A program made the translations under genes and the position numbers. Shown in pieces: positions 9,070 through 18,174 of a stretch of DNA of 64,000 nt. The stretch is taken from contig NZ_JANDBD010000003.1 of NCBI RefSeq assembly GCF_024320865.1, forward strand, positions 310,001 to 374,000, written 5' to 3'. The notes under the pieces were generated by a model. It saw only the letters and a program-made list of their open reading frames with translations. It was not told where the DNA came from and did no database searches. The DNA comes from Mycolicibacterium arenosum. GTDB taxonomy: Bacteria > Actinomycetota > Actinomycetes > Mycobacteriales > Mycobacteriaceae. Positions within the stretch are counted from its first letter, which is position 1. Each line of letters opens with the position of its first letter.

Positions 9070-9100
9070 AGCTGTGAGTGGTCACAACTAACATGGCGTC

Positions 9101-10336
9101 ATGGCGACCGCGCTGTCCATGGAGGTGGGCGGTAGAACGCTGAAGGTCACCAACCCGGACAAGATCGTGTTCCCGGACGCCGGCGTCACCAAGGGCGACC
9201 TCATCGACTACTACCTCGCCGTCGCCGACGGCGCGCTGCGCGGGGTCACGGGCAGGCCGATGATCCTCAAACGCTTCGTCAAGGGCATCGCGGAGGAGGC
9301 GATCTTCCAGAAGCGCGCACCCGAGAAGCGGCCCGAGTGGATCGAGGTCGCCGAGCTGAAGTACCGCTCGGGGACGTCGGCCAAGGAAGCGGTGCTGCGC
9401 GAAGCGGCGGGGCTGGTATGGGCGGTGAACCTCGGCTGCGTCGACCTCAATCCGCACCCGGTGCAGGCCGAGGACCTCGAGCATCCCGACGAGCTGCGCG
9501 TCGACCTCGATCCGATGCCCGGCGTCGAATGGCAGCAGATCGTCGACGTGGCACTGGTCGCGAGGGACGTGCTCGCCGACTACGGGCTGACCGCGTGGCC
9601 GAAGACGTCCGGATCCCGCGGCTTCCACATCTACGCGCGCATCCACCCGAACTGGCCGTACCGACAGGTGCGGCTCGCGGCCGAGACGATCGCCCGTGAG
9701 GTCGAGCTGCGGGCCCCCGACCTCGCCACGGCCAAGTGGTGGAAAGAGGAGCGCGAGGGCGTCTTCGTCGATTTCAACCAGAACGCGAAGGACCGCACCG
9801 TCGCATCCGCCTACTCGGTGCGGTCGCGCCTCGATGGGCGGGTCTCCACGCCGCTCTTCTGGGACGAGGTGGCCGGCTGCAGGCCCGAGGCGTTCACGGT
9901 CGCGACGGTGCCCGCCCGCTACGCCGAACTCGGCGATCCGTGGGCGGGCATGAACGACGCCCCCGGTGGCTTGGACGGATTGCTGGGGCGGGCCGAGGAG
10001 CTGGGTCCATCAGAAAAGCGAGTGAAGGCGTCCGAAAAATCCAGCGGGACCGGGCGCCGGGAGAGTTCCAAGCCGCTGATCGAGATCGCCCGCACCAAGA
10101 CCAAGGACGAGGCGATGGCCGCGCTGGACGTCTGGCGTGCCCGCCATCCGGCGGTGGCCGAGCGATTGGAGCCGGTCGACGTGCTCGTCGACGGGATGCG
10201 CGGGCCGAGTTCGATCTGGTATCGCATCCGGATCAACCTCCAGCACGTCCCCGAGGCTCAGCGCCCCCCGCAGGAGGATCTGATCGCGGATTACAGCCCC
10301 TGGGAGAACTACTCCGGCGCCCAGTGGCAGCGCTGA
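9101..10336 (+). CDS. polD2: LigD-polymerase-domain-like primase-polymerase (PolD2 / Rv0269c type)
   Basis: A 411-residue stand-alone homologue of the polymerase domain of LigD, an archaeo-eukaryotic primase superfamily enzyme that adds ribo- or deoxyribonucleotides in end-joining and gap repair. The metal-binding pair D135/D137 is in ELRVDLDPMPG, the nucleotide-binding SGSRGFHIY is at 170-178, and a third acidic site is VFVDFNQNAKDR with D224. It is longer than a bare PolDom (about 300 residues) and has a charged linker near residue 300 before a C-terminal segment. M. tuberculosis Rv0269c and the PolD2 of M. smegmatis are the expected relatives. It has no ligase or nuclease domain. Confidence 0.85.
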   Translation: MATALSMEVGGRTLKVTNPDKIVFPDAGVTKGDLIDYYLAVADGALRGVTGRPMILKRFVKGIAEEAIFQKRAPEKRPEWIEVAELKYRSGTSAKEAVLREAAGLVWAVNLGCVDLNPHPVQAEDLEHPDELRVDLDPMPGVEWQQIVDVALVARDVLADYGLTAWPKTSGSRGFHIYARIHPNWPYRQVRLAAETIAREVELRAPDLATAKWWKEEREGVFVDFNQNAKDRTVASAYSVRSRLDGRVSTPLFWDEVAGCRPEAFTVATVPARYAELGDPWAGMNDAPGGLDGLLGRAEELGPSEKRVKASEKSSGTGRRESSKPLIEIARTKTKDEAMAALDVWRARHPAVAERLEPVDVLVDGMRGPSSIWYRIRINLQHVPEAQRPPQEDLIADYSPWENYSGAQWQR

Positions 10337-10498
10337 GTCAAACGCGCGCGCAGCCTTTGCCAGAGATTTGCCACAAATAGTTCTTAGCGAAGTATTAGTC
10401 GCTACTCAAGGGTAGGCCAACTTGCGTGGATACCTTCAGTAACAGAAGCAAGCGACGTTGCCGTCGCAGCCAATCCACCGGACTGAAGGGAGTGCACC

Positions 10499-10936
10499 GT
10501 GACCGACAACGTTCATGGCTTCCGATATGGGAATCCGGCACAGGCATGCGACCTCGCCCAGATGAGCGCACTGTGCCGACAACTCGCCACCGTGGTGTCG
10601 ATCAGCGGAGTGCTGGACGACACCAACGTTGCCCGCGCCACCGAGTACGCCACCCGATATGTGTTGTGCGAGAAGCCTTTCGTGCTCGATCTGGGTGACG
10701 TCGAGGAGTTCTCCGACAGCGCCATCGCGCTGCTGTACGCGATCGACGACGCCAGCTTCGACGAGGGTGTCGAATGGGCCGTCGTCGCCAGCCCCGCGGT
10801 ACTCGACGCCATGCGCCACTACGGAAACCCCGCCGACTTCCACACCGTCGACTCGGTGCCCGACGCCCTGCACCACTTCGCGGATGCGACCGCCGCCCGG
10901 CGCCGCCTGCTCCCCATGCTCGCCAAGACCGCCTGA
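10499..10936 (+). CDS. STAS-domain-like protein (anti-sigma-antagonist fold)
   Basis: A 145-residue cytoplasmic protein resembling STAS-domain regulators: a beta-strand segment VVSISGVLD near residue 35, then FVLDLGDVEEFSDSAIALLYAIDDA, with DSA in the place where anti-anti-sigma factors are phosphorylated. It starts with GTG after a GAAGGGA ribosome-binding site. A role in a partner-switch stress circuit is plausible, but no anti-sigma kinase or sigma factor is adjacent. A 31-codon ORF with its own strong ribosome-binding site follows 12 bases downstream. Confidence 0.6.
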   Translation: MTDNVHGFRYGNPAQACDLAQMSALCRQLATVVSISGVLDDTNVARATEYATRYVLCEKPFVLDLGDVEEFSDSAIALLYAIDDASFDEGVEWAVVASPAVLDAMRHYGNPADFHTVDSVPDALHHFADATAARRRLLPMLAKTA

Positions 10937-10948
10937 GAGAGGAACATC

Positions 10949-11044
10949 ATGTTGCTCGACGTTCGTTGGCTGATGCGGGTCCTTCGGGGCCGCAAGCCGC
11001 TCACCGCCCACCGCCCGGCCCTCGAGAGGGCCGCGGCCGCTTAA
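10949..11044 (+). CDS. Small 31-residue basic ORF
   Basis: ATG at 10949 follows a strong GAGAGAGGAAC ribosome-binding site, 12 bases after the STAS-like gene. The 31-residue product begins MLLDVRWLMRVLRGRK and is rich in Arg, Leu and Ala, so it could be an amphipathic helix. The TAA overlaps the end of the convergent oxidoreductase gene by 4 bases. The ribosome-binding site and the operon-like spacing are the reasons to call it; no family is recognised. Confidence 0.5.
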   Translation: MLLDVRWLMRVLRGRKPLTAHRPALERAAAA

Positions 11045-11709
11045 TCCGACAGCGCCGCGACGGCGTCGCGCACCGGGGTTACACCGCCGATCAACTCGAA
11101 GGTGCGGCCCGCGGTGCCGGGACTGTCCAGTACCGCAACCAACACCGCCGCGACATCGGCCCGCGGGATACTCCCCCGTCCGGTCTGCTCGGCGATCCGA
11201 ACCAGGCCGGTCCCCGCGTCATCCGTGAGCAGACCCGGCCGCACGATCGTGCTGCGCAGCGCGTCGCGACTCACCACGTAGTCGTCCGCCTCGGCCTTGG
11301 CCCGCAGGTACGCCGCGAACACCGGATCCGAGGTCTCGTCGTCGGCACGGCGATCGGCGCCCATCGCCGACACCATCACGTAGCGCACCACGCCCGCCGC
11401 GATCGCGGCGTCGGCCAGCAGTACCGCCGCGGCGCGGTCGACGGTGTCCTTGCGTGCGGCGCCGCTGCCGGGGCCCGCCCCGGCGGCGAACACCACGGCG
11501 TCGGCCCCGTGCAGTCGATCGGCGACGTCGTCGACGGTGGCGCTCTCCAGATCGAGGACGACGGCGTCGGCACCCGCCCCTTGCACGTCGGCGGTGTGCT
11601 CGGGGTTGCGGATGAGTCCGGTGACGGCGTTACCGCGGTCAGCGAGCAGACGCTCTAGCAGCAGGGCGATCTTGCCGTGGCCGCCGGCGATCACGATGCG
11701 ACCACTCAT
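11041..11709 (-). CDS. NAD(P)-binding oxidoreductase, atypical SDR (NmrA/YwnB-like)
   Basis: A 222-residue protein starting [15 protein letters not shown], an atypical SDR nucleotide-binding loop (GGHGKI). The body fits the NAD(P)H-binding family used for flavin reductase-like or regulatory proteins: [11 protein letters not shown], then [11 protein letters not shown], with a YLRAKAEAD segment that carries the SDR-type lysine. The ATG overlaps the stop of the upstream VOC gene by 4 bases (ATGA), so the two are translationally coupled. Substrate unknown. Confidence 0.78.
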   Translation of the reverse strand: MSGRIVIAGGHGKIALLLERLLADRGNAVTGLIRNPEHTADVQGAGADAVVLDLESATVDDVADRLHGADAVVFAAGAGPGSGAARKDTVDRAAAVLLADAAIAAGVVRYVMVSAMGADRRADDETSDPVFAAYLRAKAEADDYVVSRDALRSTIVRPGLLTDDAGTGLVRIAEQTGRGSIPRADVAAVLVAVLDSPGTAGRTFELIGGVTPVRDAVAALSD

Positions 11710-12137
11710 GACGCGAACACCTGCGAATCGTCGGCGAAGGCTTTGAACTCCAACGCGTTTCCCGCCGGGTCGCGCAGGAACATGGTCCACTGCTCGCCGG
11801 TCTCGCCCTCGAAGCGCACATACGGTTCGATGACGAACTCCACCCCGGCGGTGCGTAGCCGGCCGGCCAGTTCGTGGAACCGGTCGACGGTCAGGATCAG
11901 CCCGAAGTGCGGAACCGGGACGTCGTGCCCGTCGACGGGGTTGTGCACCGACCGCGTTCGCTCCGGCGCCAGATGCGTGACGAACTGGTGGCCGTGCAGG
12001 TTCCAGTCGACCCACGTGTCGGCGCTGCGTCCGCGGTCGAGGCCCAGTACGTCGCCGTAGAACCGGATGGCCGCGGCCAGGTCGTCGACCGGCACGGCGA
12101 GGTGGAATCGAGGGAGCGGCGAGTCGAGAACGGTCAT
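11706..12137 (-). CDS. VOC-superfamily (glyoxalase/dioxygenase fold) protein
   Basis: A 143-residue vicinal-oxygen-chelate protein with the two beta-alpha-beta-beta-beta halves: [23 protein letters not shown] near residue 11 and [18 protein letters not shown] near residue 76, ending in [15 protein letters not shown]. Histidine and glutamate metal ligands typical of the fold are present. Members include glyoxalases, ring-cleavage dioxygenases and resistance proteins; the substrate is not evident. It is first in a two-gene coupled unit with the downstream NAD(P)-binding protein. Confidence 0.8.
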   Translation of the reverse strand: MTVLDSPLPRFHLAVPVDDLAAAIRFYGDVLGLDRGRSADTWVDWNLHGHQFVTHLAPERTRSVHNPVDGHDVPVPHFGLILTVDRFHELAGRLRTAGVEFVIEPYVRFEGETGEQWTMFLRDPAGNALEFKAFADDSQVFAS

Positions 12138-12212
12138 GGCCGTGCAACGCCTCAACGGCACCGCCGGTTCCGGCGCCGTTTTCGTATGGCTTACCGTTGT
12201 ATATTCAGTACC

Positions 12213-12709
12213 GTGACGGACAGACCCGCTGTGCTGCGCCCGTACCTGGCGGTGCTCGGGCCGACGCGCACGACGTCGTCGAGTCGGCGGGCGGGCTGAT
12301 CTGCGATCGGGTCCGACAGGGCTGGCGGGTGACGATTCGGGTGCCCGCGGGCGCGGACATGCGGCCGCTGCGCGTGCTCGGCGCGGACATCGAGGACGGC
12401 GCACCCGAGCGGGACCTGCGCACCGCGCTGCTGACCTCCGCAGCGCTGTACACGACCGACCGCTCCATCCGGTCGGAGGTCGACGCGGCGCTCGCGACGA
12501 AGACCACCGAGGTCCTCCTGTGGGGAACGGCCGCGGACCTCGGCGCCGTACGGTCCGTCACGCACCGCCTCAGCGGGGCCGCGCTCGCGTTCAAGTTCCA
12601 GGCGCTGCTCGCCGCCGCGCTGCCCGCTGCCGCCGTCGAGCCGACCGAGGCGTTTCGAACCGCGTGCGCACTCGACGTCATCGCTCGCGAACTGGACGTG
12701 GCGGGCTGA
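12213..12709 (+). pseudogene. Hypothetical actinobacterial protein with a likely one-base frameshift
   Basis: The C-terminal 145 or so residues are in one open frame ending at 12709 ([17 protein letters not shown], a hydrophobic ALAFKFQALLAAALP stretch). The natural-looking N-terminus, GTG at 12213 reading [16 protein letters not shown], is in another frame. Adding one G to the GGG at 12258-12260 joins them seamlessly as YLAVLGADAHDVV. Without this the only in-frame start is TTG at 12197, giving an unconvincing N-terminus. It is either a recent frameshift or a homopolymer sequencing error. The protein is of unknown function and shares a divergent promoter with the VOC gene. Confidence 0.6.
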
Positions 12710-12710
12710 G

Positions 12711-13187
12711 CTAGCGGCAGGCCTCCGCGTCGACCAGCCCGGTGACGATCGGCAGCACGACGTGCGCGGCGAGCCGTAGGCCGTCGCGCTCCTGCACCGA
12801 GAGCCCCTCGACCGCGTCCCGCAGCCGAGCGCGGACGGCGTTCTCCTGCTCGAGCACCAGCTCGCGGCCGCCGTCGGTGATCGTCACGAGCGCGGCCCGC
12901 CGATCGGCGGGGTCGACCGACCGCTCGACGAGGCCACGACGCTCCAGACGCTGCACCAGCTGGGTCATCGACGGTTGGCTGATGTCGACCAGAGCGGCGA
13001 GCACGGTAAGCCGGACCGGCCCCTCAGCGTGCAGCCGGTAGAGCACCGCCGACGCGGTCGGACTCAGCTGGGCGCGATCGAACAGGTAGCGGGTCATCAG
13101 CATCGTCGTCTGCGCGAACGCGTCGTGTATCGCCTCGACGTCGTCATCCAGGGCCACGGACGCAAAATACATCACGGCACTATGCAT
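12711..13187 (-). CDS. MarR-family transcriptional regulator
   Basis: A 158-residue winged-helix regulator. The recognition region is LTVLAALVDISQPSMTQLVQRLERRGLVER and the wing is SVDPADRRAALVTIT, a standard MarR arrangement. The start is uncertain: ATG at 13187 or 13172 are both possible and neither has a clear ribosome-binding site. It is divergent from an MmpL transporter gene, the layout of regulator-pump pairs in mycobacteria, and an 8-base inverted repeat lies just before the MmpL start. It is not similar to Rv0678, the MmpL5 regulator, as I recall that sequence. Confidence 0.82.
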   Translation of the reverse strand: MHSAVMYFASVALDDDVEAIHDAFAQTTMLMTRYLFDRAQLSPTASAVLYRLHAEGPVRLTVLAALVDISQPSMTQLVQRLERRGLVERSVDPADRRAALVTITDGGRELVLEQENAVRARLRDAVEGLSVQERDGLRLAAHVVLPIVTGLVDAEACR

Positions 13188-13329
13188 CGACGATGATCGA
13201 CGTGCGGGGGCCGGCCGCACACATCGTGCGACCGGGACCTCATGCGTCTCACGATGTGACGTAAACCGTTGTCCTTCAAGGTGTGTAACGCACATCACGC
13301 CCGATTCCGGCCGAATGGGGTGCGACTTG

Positions 13330-13361
13330 CACGTATAACGATTAGCCCTACTATATACGTG
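13330..13361. promoter_or_regulatory. Inverted repeat and putative -10 box before mmpL
   Basis: CACGTATA (13330-13337) and TATACGTG (13354-13361) are perfect reverse complements with a 16-base spacer. TACTAT at 13349-13354 fits a -10 box (TANNNT) placed so that transcription would start at about 13361, the GTG itself. This predicts a leaderless mRNA whose promoter is covered by a bound dimeric repressor such as the divergent MarR protein. Inferred from sequence only. Confidence 0.5.
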
Positions 13362-16243
13362 TGCTAAGCAAAGGTGACCCGGCCACCGACGTGATCCCGC
13401 CCGCGAGGCACTCTGCGCATCCGTTCATCCCCCGCATGATCCGCACTCTGGCCGTACCGATCATCATCGGCTGGGTACTCGTCATCGCGGTGCTGAACGT
13501 CGTGGTGCCGCAGCTCGAGGAAGTCGGCAAGCTGCGCTCGGTGTCGATGACGCCCGACCAGGCGTCGTCGATGATCGCGATGAAGCGCATCGGCGAGAAC
13601 TTCCAGGAGTTCACCTCCAACAGCGCCGCGATGATCGTCCTCGAAGGCGACAAGCCCCTCGGCCCCGAGGCGCACGCCTATTACGACCAGCTGATCGACA
13701 AGCTGGAGGCCGACACCCAGCACGTCGAACACATCCAGGACTTCTGGAGCGACCCGCTCACCGCATCGGGCTCGCAGAGCGCCGACGGCAAGGCCGCCTA
13801 CGTCCAGGTGTACCTCCGCGGTAACCAGGGTGAGTCGCTGGCCAACGAGTCCGTTGAGGCCGTCAACCAGATCGTGCATAGCGTGCAGGCGCCGCCAGGC
13901 GTGACCGCGTACGTGACGGGTGCAGCAGCGTTGGCCGCCGACCAGATGACCGCCGGCGACAGCAGCATGCGACTGATCGAGGCCGTCACCTTCACCGTCA
14001 TCATCGTGATGCTGCTGCTGGTCTACCGATCGATCGTCACCGTGCTCATCACCCTGGTGATGGTGGTGCTCGAGCTGGCCGCGGCGCGAGGCGTCGTGGC
14101 CTTCCTCGGATTCCACGAGATAATCGGCCTCTCCACGTTCGCCACCAACCTGCTCGTCACGTTGGCCATCGCCGCCGCAACGGATTACGCGATCTTCCTC
14201 ATCGGCCGCTATCACGAAGCGCGGGGTGCGGGCGAGGATCGCGAGGCGGCGTACTACGACATGTTCGAGGGCACCGCACACGTCATCCTCGGCTCCGGCC
14301 TGACGATCGCCGGTGCGACGTTCTGCCTGTCGTTCACCAACCTCCCGTACTTCCAGACCCTCGGCGTGCCGCTCGCCATCGGCATGGTGGTCTGCGTTCT
14401 GGCCGCCCTGACACTGGGGCCTGCCGTCATCTCCGTGGCGAGCCGGTTCGGGAAGATCCTGGAGCCGAAGCGCGCGATGAAGAAGCGCGGCTGGCGCAGG
14501 GTCGGCGCGGCCGTGACCCGCTGGCCCGGTCCGATTCTGATCGCCACCATCGCGTTGTCGCTCGTCGGCCTGCTGACCCTGCCCGGCTACAAGAACAGCT
14601 ACAACGACCGGCTCTACCTGCCCTCCGACGTGTCCGCGAACCAGGGCTTCGCGGCCGCCGACAGGCACTTCTCCCCCGCGCGGATGAACCCCGAACTACT
14701 GATGATCGAGACCGACCACGATCTGCGGAACTCGGCGGACTTCCTCGTCATCAACAAGATCGCCAAGGCCGTCATGGCGGTGCCGGGGATCAGCGAGGTG
14801 CAGACCATCACGCGGCCCGAGGGCAAGCCGATCGAGCACACCACGATCCCGTTCCAGCTGTCGATGCAGAGCACGACGCAGATCATGAACCAGAAGTACA
14901 ACCAGGACATGATGGCCAACATGCTCAAGCAGGCCGACGAGATGCAGAGCACTATCGACTCGCTGACGAAGATGTCGGCGCTCACCGAGCAGATGGCCGC
15001 AGTCACCCACGAGATGGTCGCCAAGACCAAGGCGATGACGGTCGACATCGCCGAAGTCCGGGACAACATCGCGAATTTCGACGACTTCTTCCGGCCCATC
15101 CGCAACTACTTCTACTGGGAACCGCACTGCTACGACATCCCCGGCTGCTGGGCGCTGCGTTCGGTGTTCGACACGCTCGACGGCATCAACACCCTGACCG
15201 ACGACATCCAGCAGCTGGTGCCCGAGCTGGAGAAGCTCGACGCGCTGCTGCCGCAACTGGTTGCGCTGATGCCGTCGCAGATCGCGACCATGAAGTCGAT
15301 GAAGACGATGATGCTGACGCAGTATCAGACGCAGAAGGGCCAGCAGGATCAGCAGGCCGCCGCGTCGGAGAACTCGTCGGCAATGGGCGAGGCGTTCGAC
15401 AACGCTCGCAACGACGACTCCTTCTACCTGCCGCCGGAGACGTTCGACAACCCGGACTTCAAGCGCGGCATGAAGAACTTCATCTCGCCGGACGGCAAGT
15501 CGGTGCGGTTCATCGTGTCGCACGAGGGCGATCCGCTGACGCCCGAGGGCATTTCGCATATCGACGCCATCAAGCAGGCTGCCAAGGAGGCGGTCAAGGG
15601 CACGCCGCTGGAGGGGTCGACGATCTACCTCGCGGGCACCGCGGCGACGTTCAAGGACATGGCCGACGGCTCGACGTACGACCTGATGATCGCGGCCGTC
15701 GCCGCGCTGGCGCTGATCTTCATCATCATGCTGATCATCACCCGCGCCGTCGTCGCGTCGGCGGTGATCGTCGCCACCGTCGTGCTGTCTCTCGGTGCGT
15801 CGCTGGGCCTTTCGGTGCTCATCTGGCAGCACCTGCTCGGTATCGACCTGCACTGGATGGTGCTGCCGATGTCGGTCATCATCCTGCTGGCGGTCGGCGC
15901 CGACTACAACCTGCTGCTGGTGGCGCGGTTCAAGGAGGAGATCCACGCCGGCCTCAACACCGGCATCATCCGCTCGATGGGCGGCACCGGTTCGGTGGTC
16001 ACGTCAGCCGGTCTGGTGTTCGCGTTCACGATGATGTCGATGGCCGTCAGCGATTTGACGGTGATCGGGCAGGTCGGCACGACGATCGGCCTCGGCCTGC
16101 TGTTCGACACCCTGGTGGTGCGGTCGCTGATGATGCCGTCGATCGCCGCGCTGCTGGGCAGGTGGTTCTGGTGGCCGCAGATCGTCAGGCAGCGACCGCG
16201 CCCGGTGCCGTGGCCCGCGCAACCGCACGCGCGCACTGTCTAA
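13361..16243 (+). CDS. MmpL-family RND transporter
   Basis: A 960-residue inner-membrane RND protein of the MmpL family. The conserved opening [14 protein letters not shown] precedes TM1 near residue 40. A first periplasmic loop is followed by five helices starting [21 protein letters not shown], with the [14 protein letters not shown] proton-relay region. A long second loop with helical coil and two close cysteines (HCYDIPGCW) follows, then a second helix block with [15 protein letters not shown]. It is nearest to the MmpL4/MmpL5 subgroup, which exports siderophores or drugs with an MmpS partner, but no mmpS gene is adjacent. The cargo cannot be assigned. GTG at 13361 has no ribosome-binding site and may be leaderless; GTG at 13391 is an alternative. 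Confidence 0.88.
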   Translation: MLSKGDPATDVIPPARHSAHPFIPRMIRTLAVPIIIGWVLVIAVLNVVVPQLEEVGKLRSVSMTPDQASSMIAMKRIGENFQEFTSNSAAMIVLEGDKPLGPEAHAYYDQLIDKLEADTQHVEHIQDFWSDPLTASGSQSADGKAAYVQVYLRGNQGESLANESVEAVNQIVHSVQAPPGVTAYVTGAAALAADQMTAGDSSMRLIEAVTFTVIIVMLLLVYRSIVTVLITLVMVVLELAAARGVVAFLGFHEIIGLSTFATNLLVTLAIAAATDYAIFLIGRYHEARGAGEDREAAYYDMFEGTAHVILGSGLTIAGATFCLSFTNLPYFQTLGVPLAIGMVVCVLAALTLGPAVISVASRFGKILEPKRAMKKRGWRRVGAAVTRWPGPILIATIALSLVGLLTLPGYKNSYNDRLYLPSDVSANQGFAAADRHFSPARMNPELLMIETDHDLRNSADFLVINKIAKAVMAVPGISEVQTITRPEGKPIEHTTIPFQLSMQSTTQIMNQKYNQDMMANMLKQADEMQSTIDSLTKMSALTEQMAAVTHEMVAKTKAMTVDIAEVRDNIANFDDFFRPIRNYFYWEPHCYDIPGCWALRSVFDTLDGINTLTDDIQQLVPELEKLDALLPQLVALMPSQIATMKSMKTMMLTQYQTQKGQQDQQAAASENSSAMGEAFDNARNDDSFYLPPETFDNPDFKRGMKNFISPDGKSVRFIVSHEGDPLTPEGISHIDAIKQAAKEAVKGTPLEGSTIYLAGTAATFKDMADGSTYDLMIAAVAALALIFIIMLIITRAVVASAVIVATVVLSLGASLGLSVLIWQHLLGIDLHWMVLPMSVIILLAVGADYNLLLVARFKEEIHAGLNTGIIRSMGGTGSVVTSAGLVFAFTMMSMAVSDLTVIGQVGTTIGLGLLFDTLVVRSLMMPSIAALLGRWFWWPQIVRQRPRPVPWPAQPHARTV

Positions 16244-16252
16244 GTTGGGCCG

Positions 16253-16723
16253 ATGAGTCTCGTCAGTTCGGTTCCGCGTCCGCATCCGGCGCGCCTGGAG
16301 TTCACCACGTATCCGGTGTGCAATCCGCTCGAGGCCCGCTACGCCGACATGGACTCCAACGGGCATCTCAACAACATCGCCCTCGAGGCGATGCACGAGA
16401 ACACCCGCGCGACGCTCAACCGCGGCGCCTTTCCCGGCGTCTACGAGAACGCGACGCGGCGGTACCGACTGGTGGCGGCGAACCACGTCGTGCACTTCCT
16501 GCGCGAAGCGCACTGGCCCGCGACGATCCAGACCGCGGGCGGTGTCGGCCGTATCGGCCGAACGTCGTACGTGGTGGCCACCGCGCTCTTCCTCGACGAC
16601 GCGTGCGTGAGCCTGTGCGACACCGTGCTGGTGGTGCTGGATGACCACGGCCCGACCGAGATTCCACAGGACGCGCGCGAGCGGTTGGAAGGTCTGATGC
16701 TGCGAGCCGACGACCCTCGCTAG
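16253..16723 (+). CDS. Acyl-CoA thioesterase, 4-hydroxybenzoyl-CoA thioesterase family
   Basis: A 156-residue hot-dog-fold protein. The family signature EARYADMDSNGHLNN at about residues 28-41 has the acidic residue, the NGH turn and the N-terminal cap of the central helix. Members hydrolyse acyl-CoA thioesters. It begins 9 bases after the MmpL stop, so it is probably in the same transcript, and it could release or edit an acyl chain. Substrate not predictable. Confidence 0.8.
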   Translation: MSLVSSVPRPHPARLEFTTYPVCNPLEARYADMDSNGHLNNIALEAMHENTRATLNRGAFPGVYENATRRYRLVAANHVVHFLREAHWPATIQTAGGVGRIGRTSYVVATALFLDDACVSLCDTVLVVLDDHGPTEIPQDARERLEGLMLRADDPR

Positions 16724-16755
16724 CTCCGCGCCGCCACCGGGGATACGGTCATGGC

Positions 16756-18144
16756 ATGACTGCTTCATCCGAGACCAAGACCCTGCCCAACGGCCAGGAC
16801 GTCGAGTCCGCGATCGCCGAGGGTAAGCGCGCCTACGAGCTCGACCGGCAGCACGTCTTCCACTCGTGGTCGGCCCAGGCCGCCCTCAAGCCGATGACGG
16901 TCCTGGCCGCCGAGGGCTCCTACGTGTGGGACGGCGACGGCAACAAGCTGCTCGACTTCTCCGGGCAGCTGGTGTTCACGAACATCGGCCACCAGCACCC
17001 GAAAGTCGTTGCGGCCATTGCCGAACAAGCGGCCAAACTCTGCACGATCGCGCCGCAGCACGTCAACGCCGCCCGTTCGGAGGCCGCGCACCTGATCGCC
17101 GAGCGCACGCCCGGCGATCTGAACCACGTGTTCTTCACCAACGGCGGCGCCGACGCCGTCGAGCACGCGGTCCGGATGGCCCGCCTTCACACCGGCCGCT
17201 ACAAGGTGCTGTCGCGCTACCGCTCGTACCACGGCGGCACCGACACCGCGATCAACCTCACCGGTGACCCCCGCCGCTACCCGAACGACTACGCCAGCGC
17301 GGGCGTCGTGCACTTCAACGGTCCCTTCCTGTACCGCTCGTCGTTCTACGCGGAGGACGAGCAGCAGGAATCCGAGCGCGCGCTGGAGTACCTCGAGCGG
17401 CTGATCCAGCACGAGGGCCCGTCCTCGTTCGCGGCGATCATCCTCGAGTCCGTGCCCGGCACCGCGGGCATCATGGTCGCCCCGCCCGGATACATGGCGG
17501 GTGTCCGCGCGATCTGCGACAAGTACGGCATCGTGATGATCGCCGACGAGGTGATGGCGGGCTTCGGGCGCACCGGAAAGTGGTTCGCCATCGAGCATTT
17601 CGACGTCATCCCCGACCTGCTGACCTTCGCCAAGGGTGTCACCTCCGGCTACGTGCCGCTCGGCGGTGTCGCCATCAGCGACGCGATCTACCAGACGTTC
17701 GCCGAGCGCGCCTACCCCGGCGGACTCACCTACTCGGGGCACCCGCTGGCCTGCGCCGCGGCCGTCGCCACCATCACCGCCATGGCGGACGAGGGCATGG
17801 TGGACAACGCCGCCCGCATCGGTGACGACGTCCTTGGGCCCGGCCTGCACAAGCTGGCCGCGCAGCACCCGTCGGTGGGCGAGGTACGCGGGCTCGGCGT
17901 GTTCTGGGCGATCGAGTTAGTGGCCAACCAGCAGACGCGCGAGCCGCTGGCCCCCTACGGCGGATCCAGCCCCGCCATGGCCGAGGTGCTCGCGGCGTGT
18001 AAGGCCAACGGTCTGCTGCCGTTCGCCAACTTCAACCGCATCCACGCGGTGCCCCCGTGCAACGTCAGCGACGCCGAGGTCAACGAGGGCCTGCAGATGC
18101 TCGACGCGGCATTGACGATCGCGGACAAGCACGTCACCGGTTAG
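16756..18144 (+). CDS. Class III omega-aminotransferase
   Basis: A 462-residue fold-type I PLP enzyme of aminotransferase class III. The PLP-phosphate loop is TNGGADAVEHA at 128-138, the pyridine-binding aspartate is D264 in IADEVMAGFGRTG, and the Schiff-base lysine is K293 in TFAKGVTSGYVPLGG. Such enzymes move terminal amino groups of omega-amino acids, diamines or amines to pyruvate or 2-oxoglutarate. It differs in fold and stereochemical class from the (R)-transaminase at 5.4 kb. Its stop codon abuts the second copy of the 30-base intergenic repeat. Confidence 0.85.
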   Translation: MTASSETKTLPNGQDVESAIAEGKRAYELDRQHVFHSWSAQAALKPMTVLAAEGSYVWDGDGNKLLDFSGQLVFTNIGHQHPKVVAAIAEQAAKLCTIAPQHVNAARSEAAHLIAERTPGDLNHVFFTNGGADAVEHAVRMARLHTGRYKVLSRYRSYHGGTDTAINLTGDPRRYPNDYASAGVVHFNGPFLYRSSFYAEDEQQESERALEYLERLIQHEGPSSFAAIILESVPGTAGIMVAPPGYMAGVRAICDKYGIVMIADEVMAGFGRTGKWFAIEHFDVIPDLLTFAKGVTSGYVPLGGVAISDAIYQTFAERAYPGGLTYSGHPLACAAAVATITAMADEGMVDNAARIGDDVLGPGLHKLAAQHPSVGEVRGLGVFWAIELVANQQTREPLAPYGGSSPAMAEVLAACKANGLLPFANFNRIHAVPPCNVSDAEVNEGLQMLDAALTIADKHVTG

Positions 18145-18173
18145 TCGGCTCCTCGCGCAAGCGCTCGTCGGTG
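18144..18173 (+). repeat. Intergenic 30-nt repeat, copy 2
   Basis: Matches the reverse complement of 9040-9069 with one G-to-A difference. It starts at the last base of the aminotransferase stop codon and ends two bases before the stop of the convergent hypothetical gene, so it fills the whole gap between two converging genes. A transcription-end or structural role is possible. Confidence 0.75.
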
Positions 18174-18174
18174 G

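Noticed and set aside
10379..10416. SigF-type promoter before the STAS-like gene (GGGTAG at 10410)
   Set aside because: No GTTT-like -35 at 15-17 bases; the nearest GTTC is 26 bases away.
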